From Rhabdornis inornatus (Eukaryota > Chordata > Aves > Passeriformes > Rhabdornithidae), in NCBI GenBank assembly GCA_013397075.1, contig VWZS01008810.1, forward strand, positions 2,651,920-2,715,919: a stretch of 64,000 nucleotides of DNA, given 5' to 3'. The notes under the pieces were generated by a model that saw only the letters and a list, made by a program, of their open reading frames with translations, was not told the origin of the DNA and ran no database searches. This document shows positions 12,891 to 25,205 of this stretch, piece after piece (position 1 is the stretch's first letter; each line of letters begins with the position of its first letter). Made by a program: the position numbers and the translations under genes.

Positions 12891-14574
12891 ATGGCTGTAC
12901 ATACGTACTGCCTATAGAAAAGAGACAAGGATAATCTGGTCTCTATACAATGGCTATACTCAGACACACTCAAAATGTATAGTGGTTTTCGTTACAATAT
13001 TTGCGTTGCACCCTGAAGGAAAAAAAAAGTTATTGAAATCCAGACATTCTGAGTTATAGAATTGAAAAACAATCTGGTGTTATGACAGTTTTGAAATGGG
13101 TCTGCTTTTGCCAGCCAGTTATGTGCTTTAAAGAGCCTTTAGCTGATTTATGCAGTTCTTGTCCCAAAACTGCTGTATTGTATTACTCCAATATTTTATC
13201 CCTAACCATTTAAAGAAGGTTTGATCTTGCATCAATAGTACTCAAAAAATATTAAAATCAAAGAGATTTCTTTTCAAAGAATTTATGCAAAACAAACCCT
13301 ATATTTTTCCTGATCTTGAATAAAAAAGGGAAAAAAAAAGAAAAAATATACTTCTGTAGCAAAAACTCCAGATAGTTATGGTAGCTGTTGCATATTCTAA
13401 AAGCTCAGAAGGGAAAAAGAGTTTTTTAAATGTAAACTGCTGAAGTCTTGGAGCTTTCATGGCAAAATAGCTTCTGGTCACAGACAAAAAGTAGAAATGA
13501 GGATTAGAAGTGTTATCACTTATCTTTTTTTAATGTATTCATGTTAACTGCCACTACTTTGAGTGAGTAAACAGGAAGCTTTTCTCTGCAGTGGGATCCT
13601 TAAAAGTACAATTTAATAGTTTTGACTAGCATTTTGGTATATGCCTCAGTTCTTTTCTTCTCTTTACTTGGCTGTGTGTTACACAAGACTTTTATGAGTT
13701 CAATATGTACAGTATCTGTTGACACTTCGTATATAAACAAAAATGATTTCATTTAGAAGCAGGGGAATTAAAGTACCCATAATGAAAAACAATTGTTCTA
13801 AAATGTTGTCAATTTGGATTGTGGAAGGAATTTCAATGATTGATCCTGCAAAATGCAGAGAAACTTCAATTTTTATGGACATCACTGTTTTACAGAAGCA
13901 ACTCTTAGATGAAATAATGCTTACTGTTTTTAAATATATCTTTTAGTTTCCAGTTCTGAGGCTCTTTCATGATGCACGAAAATATTTCCTTCTCCAGCTT
14001 TGGAGAAGATAAAGAAGAGATAATTGGCTATTTTTAGTCACTAATATAATAAGTCTTCCTACATGCTTAGAACTTGTACAACCTGTGTTATTGTGCTGGG
14101 TTGATCCATGCTGGATGCCATGTGCCATGTACCAAAGCCACTCTATTACTCTGCTACTCACTGAATGGGGAGAATGAATACAAAAAAATGTTCATGGGTT
14201 GTGTGATAAAGGCAGGGAGGATCACTCACCAGGTACAGTCATGGGCAAAACAGTTTCAACTTGAATTTATCAACAAGCAGAGTAGGATAATGAGAAATAA
14301 AACCAAATCTTAAGAGCACCTTCCTTCTGCCCCTCCCCTCTTCCCGAGCTTAACTTAACTCCAGAATTCTGTCCATCCTCTTCCTCTACAGCACACAAGT
14401 ACAAGAAATGGGGGTTGTGGTCAGTTCATCACACGTTGTCTTTCCTGCTCTTTCTTCCTCAGGAGAAGACTTCTTACTGTCTTCTGTCTCCCATGGGACA
14501 CAGTCTTTCAGGAACAGACTGCTCCAGCATGGGCTTGATACCTTAAGTTTGAAGTTTTTCTGTTCTGCTTAGGT
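12891..14574. other. Unique AT-rich sequence, no gene seen
   Basis: No gene, RNA or repeat identified. Frames near 13743-13946 and 14074-14313 are open by chance and show no family features. Confidence 0.5.
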
Positions 14575-15400
14575 GTGCTTTTCTGTTGTGCTTGGGCGGT
14601 GAAGACAAAACAGTCCTAGTCCAGCTAAGGACTCAAGGACATTTTCTTCAAACTTCAGGGCCTAAGCATAAACCATGTGAAAAGAGGAGGGCGGGCAAGC
14701 AGGCAAGCAAGGAGGATGAAACTTCACGATTTGTGACTATTAATTGGACAATTGACTCCTGCATGCAAATGGACTAAAACCTATAAAGGTGTGAGATCTT
14801 GTGACCAAGCCCTCTTTTGCTTCCATCTTAGAGCCATCCAGGCAGGGGCTACAACTCTGGCACTGGCACTGCCAGGGTGTGGCCTTTGAAGGCCTCTCTA
14901 AATATCCATTTATTTTCTTTAACTCTGTGTAGCCTCTGTTCCAGCTCCTCTAGGCATCAGGCTTCCCACAGGGTCAAAACCTTCTTTGGGCATCGATGTC
15001 TTCCAGTGCAGGGTCCTCCACGGGTTGCAGGTGAATATCTGCTTCACGTGGGCTACCATGGGCTGTGGGGGTCTCTACTCTGGTGCCCAAAGTGTCTTCT
15101 CTTCCTTCTTCTTTACTCACTTTATTGTCTGCAGAGTTACTTCTTTCAGACATCTCACTCCTCCCTTGAATCACTTAAACACTCCCCTTCTTAAATGTGT
15201 CGTCTGAGAGGTACTGCCATAGTCACTCATGGCCTTGACCTTGGCCAGTGCTGGCTCCATCTTGGAATCAGCTGGCATTGGCATTGGCTCTATTGGACTC
15301 CGGGGAAGCTTGCAACAACCTCTCCCAGAACACACATCTCTCCCATTAACTTCCCTGCTACCAAAACCTAGCCTCTCAAACCCAGTACAGTCATACATGA
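14575..15400 (+). mobile_element. Endogenous-retrovirus LTR and leader-like sequence
   Basis: This is a roughly 0.8-kb interspersed element of endogenous-retrovirus type on the plus strand. It has a TATA box at 14781-14789 (CTATAAAGG) preceded by a purine-rich U3-like region with direct repeats of GCAAGCAGG-like units (14693-14712). The downstream part, 14980-15400, keeps a series of motifs (AAATGTGTCGTC, CCATCTTGG, GGGGAAGCTTG, ACCAAAACCT) that I recall in the same order in a common avian repeat. Whether this second part is R-U5 plus leader or a separate element cannot be settled by eye. No gag, pol or env frame follows. The overlapping 60-105-codon frames are by-products of its GC content. 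Confidence 0.65.
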
Positions 15401-17550
15401 CCATATGTTTTTTTTTTTTCCAGTCTCTTGACTCACATGTATGCAACAATTCAGTACAATCCTTACTGTGAAACTACTTAACTCAAAGTTCTCCTTCATT
15501 ATTGCACTCAAGATTGGGAGATGAAAAAAAATCACTTAGAAGAACATAGACTGCAGGATAATTATTTTCTCTCCATTTATAGTCCATAGCCCTTTGCAGC
15601 AATAAAATGCATGTAATTTGGAATGGAGGTACTTACTTCAAATAAATTTTTATGGCAGATGAGAGCTATATTCTCAAACCAAAAATTTATTTCAATTTTA
15701 TTCAGTTGCCTTGAAACATGAGCTCAAGGCCTTCTTAATTCAGTGTCCGTGGTTCAATGAAAACTATCCAAAGCTCTTCATGAGACCCCTCCAAATGGGA
15801 GACAGATGGTCCCTACTTCTGCTGCATCTCAAACAAGTTTTCTGTCACTCTCCTTTCCTGTAGTAGTTCAGTATTTTGTAATTATGCCTAATGGAGAAGT
15901 TCACACCATTTTGACTACTTCATGAGAGATTACTGACCTTGGATATAGACATTATTTACCCTTGAATCTTATTTTCACTTTATTTTCACAAATAAAGTGT
16001 TTATTTGTATTGAAAAGAGTTGCAAAAAATAAAAAAATAATCCCAAATCAATCAATAATTCTCTGGTATTGCCATATGACTCTGAGAGGTTAAGACTTAC
16101 AATGACACAGAGCAATTACGTTTTTGAATTTCAGGATGGTTAAATGAAATCTTTCCGAGAGGTGGAAGTTGCATACAAAACTAAAAAATAAATTATCTAA
16201 ATCTATTCACAGTCTGTTGTTTTTAAGAAGTTGCTTCAGATCCTTCTATCAGGAAAAAAAAATCTATGTATGGAGAGCAAATGAAAATAATAAAACAAGG
16301 CCAAGAATCATCGCTCATGCAACTGTCAATTTTGAAAGATTGCTCCACGTAGGAAGAAAGAAATATAATATTTTTATAATACTGTTTATGTTGACCATTA
16401 ACAGCATTTTGCAATGGCATTCATAGTAACAAATATTTCACAAATGTGAGCAGGCATTCTTTTCTCTGTTTACACATGGCACACAGATTAGTTGTTCAAC
16501 AGTAGCAAAAGTCAGTAGTATAACTGGGCCTAACAACTCAGAATTCTTGGTAAAATCCAGACCATATAATAGTGCAGATTTTGTCCTTATTCTCAGAGTG
16601 GGGTCAAGGGAGATATAAGCACAGGGACCTCCAACATGAAGATTTTCTCTCTTTCCTCTCAGATACTACTTGGATGACAGTCAATGTGTTCACAGTCTAC
16701 TACGGTGCAGTCGTGCTCCAAGTATTGCTTAGAGAAGTGAATACAGTGCATTTGGCTCTATGCATGTTTGATATGTTCTTATCATTTTACCAAGAAGATT
16801 TGAACTCCTGAGAGGATGTGCATCTGGTTTCTGCACTTGCAGAAAGGCATAGGATTCTGGTGCAGGTCTTGCAAGTTAGACACGAAGTTTTATCAAGTAC
16901 CATACCTTGAATGGTACAAGATTCATTTCCAGAAAAACGTGCTAAATTTTTATCCAGAAGAAATACTTGAGAATGATAGACCTTGAATGTACATAGATGT
17001 ACAGCATACTCCTTGTGCTTGCATGTCTATCCTTCCATGTGTAAAATTTCTGTTTTTCAGTTCATTTAGTTGCCTATAGTATGGGGAAAAGATTACTCAT
17101 TACTATAAACTTCTGTGAGGTTTGCAGCATCCTCACTTGTGGTGAAATTAAGGGGCATGAGGATACCTGTGCTTTCAGTCATTTTTAAGTGTTGTGTAGC
17201 CTGAGAAAAATGGATAAGAAATTAGGAGAATAACTGATTTCTACTGTTTCTTGGACAAACTTCCAAATTTTGTTTGCATGCTGACAAAACATGATATTGT
17301 TTCTAAGTAAAACACAAATACAGTAGTTCAGTTTTTAAATTAGGTGAAAAATTAATGATTCAGACCAAACCAGAAATTAAAGGAAGATAATTTTTATTAC
17401 TCCATTAGTTGATTTCTCCCTTTTAACACACTGTTTCTCACTTTCGGGGTGTTTTATGAACATCAATCACAATTCCAAACCAAATAGCTTTGAAAGAAAT
17501 TGGACTTCCTGCTCTGGAGGCTTTTGAATGTATTTGTTTCATAGTTACAG
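15401..17550. other. Unique sequence, no gene seen
   Basis: Starts with a T11 run at about 15409-15419, then AT-rich single-copy DNA. No coding or RNA feature could be supported. Confidence 0.5.
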
Positions 17551-17900
17551 ACTATTTTTATTTTCTTTTTGACAGCATGCCTGTTTTAAATGCAAAGAAT
17601 GTTCTCAATGAGCTGATCTTTCTTCTTCCTGAAGAGGATTCTGGAAAATGGGGGTAGCCATGATGACGCTGGGCTATAATACAATGTACACATAGAACAT
17701 TCATTTCACAGCATAAGAGCAAAAGAATTAATGACTTTATGATGCATTTGGGTTTCCAAACAGCTCTATGAGCCAGCGAGTACCATTTCCTTTTGAATAT
17801 CTACTCGAGTTTATGTGCTGCATTGCAATACATCAGATTTTTTGCAGAACACATTGTGTCAATATTACACAGAATGAGTTTGACACTTGAGGTGAGGGGT
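17551..17900. other. Candidate conserved non-coding block
   Basis: Sequence of even base complexity with no long runs, holding several TAAT and ATGCAT-type motifs (TTAATGACTTTATGATGCAT at about 17728). The texture resembles conserved vertebrate enhancers, but this is only an impression from composition. There is no open frame. It could be ordinary unique DNA. Confidence 0.2.
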
Positions 17901-20900
17901 TCTTTCCTTTGCAGCAACTGCACAGAGCTGTGAGCTTCAGCTGCCTTGAATGACAGTCTGCTATGGAGCTGGTCCTGCTGGTCTGGGTCCTAGGCTAGTT
18001 CAGGAACTTGAAAAGCCACATAACAGGAATCCCTAAAGCAATTCATGTGTAGTTTTGACTCATCCTGGGAAGTGGATTGAATAGGGAGGGTCCCACATGA
18101 TGTGTGTGTGACTCTTCTATTTCCTCACCGACTTGTTGGCTACCAGTCTCCTTGGACAGCAAGGATCCATTAGACATGGCCAAAATGGGGAAGAGATAAG
18201 GACTAGCCAGTGGCCCTTGGCTGCTCTGTGATGCAGTCCCATGTGGTCTTCCCAGTCTTGACTGTGGCTCTCGAGCAAGCTCTTTGTATAATTCCTGCCT
18301 GTCCTTGAATCCTACTCCTGCCCTTTCCCAGATTTTTTTGTCCTGCACTGCTGCACACTTACATCACACATTTGTCCTGACCCTACCAAATTATTTGTTA
18401 TCTGACTATAATCTGGTTTCTGACTATGATTTAACCTAGTCCTTTGGTTTAATATGACCATACATAAGTCAAACGGTTGACTTGATTCTTCTCTTAGCAT
18501 GCCTCCTTTCTCCAGTACTTTGGACCCGTTGTGGGTTACTACCTATATTCCAGTTATTTCTTCTAACGTAACAAAATTCACTCCACATCCACGGAGGAAG
18601 GAGGACTATCTTTGCTTCATTTTCTCACCCCCAAAAAATCTGTTTGATATTAAGAAGTGCTTTCCAATATGAGATCAGATAACTGTTGGAATGAAATGCA
18701 GGCCATAAAGGGTTTCTAGAACAGAGAATACAAAGGTCTATATCTAGTCACTCTTGGTCTTAACCCAAAACAGAGGAATGTCTGCTGTCCTACCTGTCTT
18801 GTAGGAGGTCACCTCCATAACAACATTTTAGTGATTATTTTCAATATATTATGTTTAACCCTTTTGTAACTGAGGGCACACCTTTCTAAATCATTAAGCA
18901 GTAACGAAGAAAAGAGACACTGACCTATGATTTGTGCGACAAAATTGCTCTATCATTTAAAACTGAAGCAAATACGCTCTTGGACATATGCTGCTTCTCA
19001 TATATTTATGAGGACATCAGGCTCTATTGTTATTTGGCATGCACCTATTTTAAAAGAGAAAAGATTGTTTAGAAACTGTAAAGCATAAGGAGAGTCATAG
19101 AAAAGAATGTGAGTGCTTCACATTACTCCATGTCTACACACACCCTTTCCATCGACCATGGACTGGATCTGAGTCAGCTGTGGTCTGGAAGCCATTCAGC
19201 TGTATTCCCATCCCACTTCAACTAACATGTCCTTCTGTTGGTGTCATCCTAACACAACTTTCTAAAACAGAGCTAGTTTGTAATGCTTAGACACAATGCT
19301 GTGCCAAAGGAATTGTTTTTTGCATCTAATCTACAGAAATGTGCTCTAAGTCACAGTCACTGAACTTTAATACCTCACAGGTTTTGTAATGCCTTGAGCC
19401 AATTTGAGATGGATATATAAAATTCTGATCATCCAACACCCAAGGAGTACTGGAATATGAAAAATAAAGTCTGGTCTGCAGCTCTCCATCCGTCAGATTT
19501 CCTATATGAGCAAAGCAAACAGTACATATCTTAATGACATTAGGTTAATTAATGTTTACAAAATATGCAGAAATAATCAAATGGCTAACACTGCTTGTGA
19601 ATTGTATCTTCATAATGAAGTCTAATTAAAAGTTATCATTATTTCTATGTAAACATAGATGTTGGATTTTTCTGTTTCTCAGAAACAAAGAAAAGAGAGT
19701 TTGTTTTCATTTGTACCTACTATTTTACTCTTCTGAGTTGTTTCTAATTCTGAATAGGATACAGAATAATAATTTTGCTATCTCCCAGCTGATTGTGTTA
19801 GAAAGGAAGTTTTTTCCATTAATTGCATATACACACAGAGTCTAAGCAATTCTGTCAATGCTTTTAATTAAAAACACTGTATGCCAAAAGGAAAAAATAT
19901 TTCCCCAAAATACAGAAGTCTTTGTTTTCATAGGCAGAATCAGACACAGGCTCTCAGTTTGAACAGTTTCATTTTTTTAGAACAGTATCATTTTACTTTA
20001 ACCAGAAATATTCCTGAAAGAAAAGGGAAAACAAAAGCAGACATCCCACTCCTGCTGCATAAAAAGATAGCCAAAACTGGAAAGGTAAACACTCATAGCC
20101 CTAAGCGGAGGCATCTCCAGCAGGTTCTCTCTGGCACTCTGGGATAGGATGGTAACCACAAGCAGGGACATGCTGATGCCTATACAACCTGATACTGGTG
20201 TGATTAGAGGACACCCAGCATCTTGCAGGATTAGCTCTAATGTATTGTAACATGCTTTTTGTTCATCAAACTGCAGCTGCTAAGAGATGCAGCCTTCAAG
20301 AGCACACAGCTGATCCCACCTGCTACATTTCACATCTCTATGTAGTTAATGGCCTAGATGTGCTGTATCTTAGTGAAATTTTATGATTTGGCTGTGCTAG
20401 ACTCCAAGCAGAATGCTTTGCATCCATTTTTATTGAATTTGCAATGAATGTTTATATGGCATCTTACTTTTAAAATACACAGTACCAAAAATGTGGTTGT
20501 GTGTAAAGCAGAAACAATTTTCTCCCACCACAGTTTATCCCTGAAGAGTGTGTTGCAATTACTTGGAGATGCTTTGCAGAATTCTCTGTAATGTCTTGCT
20601 CCATAGTTTATCTTCACCTATGTTTACTATAGCTGTTCTCAGTTTTAAAGGTTTGTTTAATATGCAAAGCATTTTGGCGTACAATAATGAATTAATTCAT
20701 ACAATTATATGTAATGTTTTAAAAGAATCCTAAAATTAAATGTGACCACTGCTAAAAGATGTAATGCAGAAGCATAAAATATGTATGAAATTATGTAAAT
20801 ACACTGGAAAACGTCTTCCAGCTAAACTTGTCTACCAGTTTTCTGAAGGCCTGCCAAACTTGAAATAAAAGCCACATTGAGCAGAATGTTTAGACATCTG

Positions 20901-23060
20901 GGTACCTTTCCTTTAAATTCCAGGAAAATATTCTGTATCTAGTTTGAACTACAGCTACCTAAGTCGCTATTTCCACTACAGTCAAAATAGTTATTCTTTG
21001 TAATTTCCTGTTTGTCATATTACTTCTTTTCAGCCAGCTGATCAAAGATACCCTCAATATTTTTGTAACTGTTTTTCCTGTCTAATTTTCTAGTTAGTAT
21101 TTTAACAGGCTCAAGATTGCAAGCCAACCTTTTTTTTTTGACCTGTTCAGGCTTTCTGTCTTCAGACTTTGGACTTCATTCCACTGCTAGTGCTGTGCAA
21201 TTTATTAAAATAATTGAACACTGCAAAAAATATTAACAAAGTTCAGCAGTTCACTAAATTTAATGTTGAAAATTATTTCTGCAGTCATGTTCATGTCACA
21301 GGAAATTCCTTGAATACTGCATCTCTCTCAGGCAATTTTAACCAGTAATAAAGCTAGGAGGCAGGTCTTGTACCACTCTGTGCTACTTCTGTTTTAAAGG
21401 TGGTTAAACAGGCTGGTGAAAAAAAAAATGATTAATTCAGCTTAATTGCACAACAAATACTTGATCTTATTGCAACAAGATTAAGAATCTTCCAGACTGA
21501 GCTTAGATTTTGCTAACTTTAACTTACATCAAGTTTACTAGTTCAGCCCTCCTACTACAGTGTCACAGATTTTTCTTCGGTTCTACACTTCCTCCAAATC
21601 AGAAAGCACACTTGATGAAAATCGATGAGATATAATAGCAAGAATATGAAGATAATGTGTTTTTACCCCTCATATACTGCTTTCCTACATATCAAAACAT
21701 CAGCAAGAAATTAACTATAAATTCTTCACTAAATTATACGCAGTTTCAAGATAATACAGAAACTAGCTATGTTAACTGCCAGTGCCCCATGCACAACTTT
21801 TCCTAGTAGAGCAGGTTCAGTCTCTCATTTCAAAGCACTTCCTCTTAGTGGAGAAGTAAATCTATCACAAAAAATGTGAAATCAAGTGAAAATTTCATTC
21901 TAGGTGGAAACTTCTCAAATGAGTAGAGTATTATTTATTGACATAAAAGTTAATTTGAATTCACCTTTTACATGCCACTCTGTGAGCTGGAAACCAGTAG
22001 GCTGCACTACATTTCAAAGTATCAAATTTAATTTTTTGCTGAAAAATCACATAGAGGAAAGGGTTACCTTTCCCTTGAACTTGAAGATCTATATCCAAAA
22101 TTAAATTTGTAAAGGTCTTCACTCTATTTGGCCTGCTCTTCTTGCATAAAAACATATTTGAACTCCAAAAGCTAGTGATGTACCTGTGAGTTATGTAGCT
22201 CAGATCCGTTCTAGTGAATACACACTCCTGCAGCCTTGGAAGTCCAAAATGACGAGTGATCACCACCCATGTGAAAAATCATTTTGATATAACACAGGTT
22301 TCTTTGGACATGTCTTTGCTGTGTGAACAGGGCCTCATTAGAGGTCCATGAGGGTCTCTATTTCACTGAACAGAATATGCTAAAGGATGAAGGTGAAATT
22401 GTCCCTGGAGTCCTTACAGCTGCCTAATCCTGGTGTGTCCTAGACTTCTGAAAATTACTTACTTGGCTGAGGCAGATCTGTGATGTGGACGCACACTTAT
22501 TCTAGTTGTGTTGACTCACTCTTACCCAGTTTGAATATGGCAAAAATGTCTCAGCATGGATATAACCCTTGCTAGAAAAACACTATCAACAATTCATGTG
22601 CAGTATACAGTGCAGGACTACAATGTGATTTTTCAGTTAAAAAGTTACTTTACACTAAAAATATAAGAGACTAAAACACACAGAGAATTTTGGACCATAA
22701 GGATCTCCCTGATGGGATCTGGTGGTCTTGATTCACTTACAAACAGGAGGACCTGACGTCTCTTTTTTTGCATACAGCATATTTGCAAACGTGATTGACA
22801 GGCTTAGAAAAAAGTGCAGTGGTTAGCAACTAAACACAAATTCTCTTTTTGCTTAGAAACTGTCTATTTAGAAATACTTATCAGATGATAGAAAAAATAA
22901 ATTACTTGTGGGTGATAGAGTTGTCTGACCTACCAATTAACAAAGAAAATCAGGTCAGATGTGCAGCATGTAAATTAATTACCTGAATATGACTAGCTGA
23001 CATTTGAAAAATAGCATGTCACATTGATAGGAAATCCAATCCTGTCAACAAGGCTGTAGA
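17901..23060. other. Unique sequence, no gene seen
   Basis: About 5 kb without recognisable genes. A slightly GC-richer stretch at 18040-18350 contains a 101-codon minus-strand frame with no family resemblance and no flanking splice signals that I trust. Confidence 0.5.
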
Positions 23061-23063
23061 TGT

Positions 23064-23105
23064 TTTAAAAAAATAAAACAAAACAAAACAAACAAAAAAA
23101 ACCCC
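23064..23105 (+). repeat. A-rich low-complexity tract, (AAAAC)n
   Basis: AAAAC-type units followed by A8 and C6. It could be the decayed tail of a retrotransposed sequence, but I see no processed gene copy upstream. A 10-base tandem duplication AGACAAGCAG follows at 23139-23158. Confidence 0.8.
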
Positions 23106-25009
23106 CCAACACCAAAGAAATAAACACAGTAAATATAAAGACAAGCAGAGACAAGCAGAGCAGGAGGGAGAAATTTGCTTAAGAGCATTACTGCATCTTT
23201 TCTTCTATGGCTTTCTTTGAGCATAAAGAAAGCAGAATGTATTGTATAGTTGTTGTGGATCAGTAGTGTCAAAAATACAAATCACCCGGAAAATAATAAT
23301 ACAAGATTTAATGCAACTACAGCCACTTCAAGTCAGGGTTCTTCTAGCAGCATTACCTGAGTCTTCTTGCCCATATATATGTAGCTTTTTTTGTCCTCCT
23401 TTTCTGATGTCATGTATTGGATGAAGGGCATGAACAGCATAAGTTGTACCAGAGGAATAAATTAAAATTTGAAATCTTGATCTGTGTCATTATTACAGAG
23501 TTGATTTTGTTGTGGTCTCTATTTCTGTCAGGTTGGTCAGGGAAAAATCCTTATTTTGTTGGCAGGAATTACAGTGAGTGCTGAAATGCTTGATGCACAC
23601 TCATAGAAATTCTTTAAAACACCTCTGAGTCTGGGGGTTGTCAGTGGGTTTATTTCTCATAGAAACAGATGAAAATGTATTAATTTCAATGAGCAAGTGA
23701 CATATGAGTCAAAATGACCTGCTTGAGGTCACAGTAACAAGCTCAAGCAATATTATTTAAAACAAATTCAAACCACATCACCAACACTAAAGCCTGAGGT
23801 ATCTGCTTGGGTCAAAATAAGGCCACAATGCTTTGCTCCTGTGGTCACTTATCTATTGATTATAGCAGCTGGTTCTTTTCCCTCTGTTTTCTTCAAAGCC
23901 TGGGGGTATGTGCCTTCTGCCTTTCCAAATGCTGCTCAGCTTGAAAAGCAGCACAGCTGATCCCTAAGAATTTCCTCCACAACATTTTGCATATTTGCTT
24001 AAGAAGGAAGACGAGAAGATAAAGAGAGCAAAAGAATTTTAAATCCTGGAGAAGCCAAGCTGTTCTTCAGAAGTTGCATCATGCTGGCCCTGGGGCACTC
24101 TGAACAGCAGCCCTGGCACATGGCAAGGTGGCAGCAAGTACCAGGATATGTTTCTGACAGCCAGTGTTGGCTGATCTGATACAACAGAGAGAGCCAGAAG
24201 AAACAGCTATTGCCCATGATTATGTGTCTGCTTCTGTCAGGAGAAAAGGTATCAACTGGGTCTGTTTTTTTAGGTTTGGGGTTTTTTTCATCCTTTTCCA
24301 TTATGTTTCAGAGATTTGTTCCAGACTAGTAGCCTATGGGCTGGGGAGATGAGAATTCAGTCAGATATAGAGCACACAAAAAAGTGTGACAAATTGCAAT
24401 GACAAGGTTGTGTTAGTAGCTTATGATCTAGTGAAATGAAATCCTGAACCAGGGAACACAGACAGTGGTGTGCTATGGGCTATAGGTATCCAAGTTCAGA
24501 GAGGGGGAAAGGATTGTGCAGCAGGGGTAGGAGTACTGAGCCAATAAAATCACCACTGACATTACTGCCAGCCTGTAACATGTTGCTCATCAACAAATTA
24601 AGTCATTTTTCTTGCACTCAATATCAAGGAGTGATGCAGTTGGTATTTAAACATCATGAAATATGTTATTAGACACGCACAGCTGGAAGTAAAGAAATAC
24701 AATGTTTTCGTCAGAAGATTTCAAGCCTGCTGGCTGAAACATTTAACATTTTACTTCCATCTGTGTATGTCTTACAGAACTGGCTTGAACTTAATTCTTC
24801 ACACTGGAACATGCAAGAACTTTGGGGGAAACACTCACTTAAAAAATATTCTGTCTATGCTACACCTCCATTTTTTCTTTCTGTGTAATAGTCATTAAAG
24901 GAATTTTTCATAGTCTGCAAAAAGGTTGAGCTAGAGTCATCATTTCCTCTTAGCTAGTAACCAAAACTGTTCTGGTACTAACCATTATTGTGCCTGAGCA
25001 TCTTAGGGG
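23106..25009. other. Unique sequence, no gene seen
   Basis: No gene seen. The stretch 23690-23800 faintly recalls the same ancient SINE-like pattern described at 25010, too weakly to annotate on its own. Confidence 0.45.
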
Positions 25010-25205
25010 GCTGAGAACCTCCTTAGATTTTATCCTTGCAACCAGTCAGATGGAGAGCCACTGACCTCATTTTTCAGGTGGGGAACTGAGACATGCAGTT
25101 GACTGAAAAGCGTGGCAAAATTCCTTTAGTCTGTGACTGGCCTCTGAATAGGACCTCTGCTTCTTTCAGTGCTCTCTCACCTAAGCTAATCCTCCTAAAT
25201 TTCCA
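25010..25205 (+). mobile_element. Ancient SINE/MIR-like fossil
   Basis: The sequence carries a diagnostic-looking series: a pyrimidine-rich lead, then CAGGTGGGGAACTGAGACAT (25076-25095), then a TAGTCTGTGACTGG-like motif, ending in a CT-rich region with CTAATCCTCC. The same order (TTACAGATGGGGAAACTGAGG, then GTCACAC, then GAACC) is typical of very old tRNA-derived or CORE-SINE-related repeats spread through amniote genomes. The match is by memory and diverged. Class, strand and limits need a profile search. Confidence 0.45.

Noticed and set aside
14877..15471. Several overlapping 66-105-codon frames
   Set aside because: They fall inside the ERV LTR/leader element and overlap on both strands.
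18043..18348. 101-codon minus-strand frame in a GC-richer patch
   Set aside because: No similarity to a family I know, no splice-bounded structure, and no codon pattern that suggests selection.
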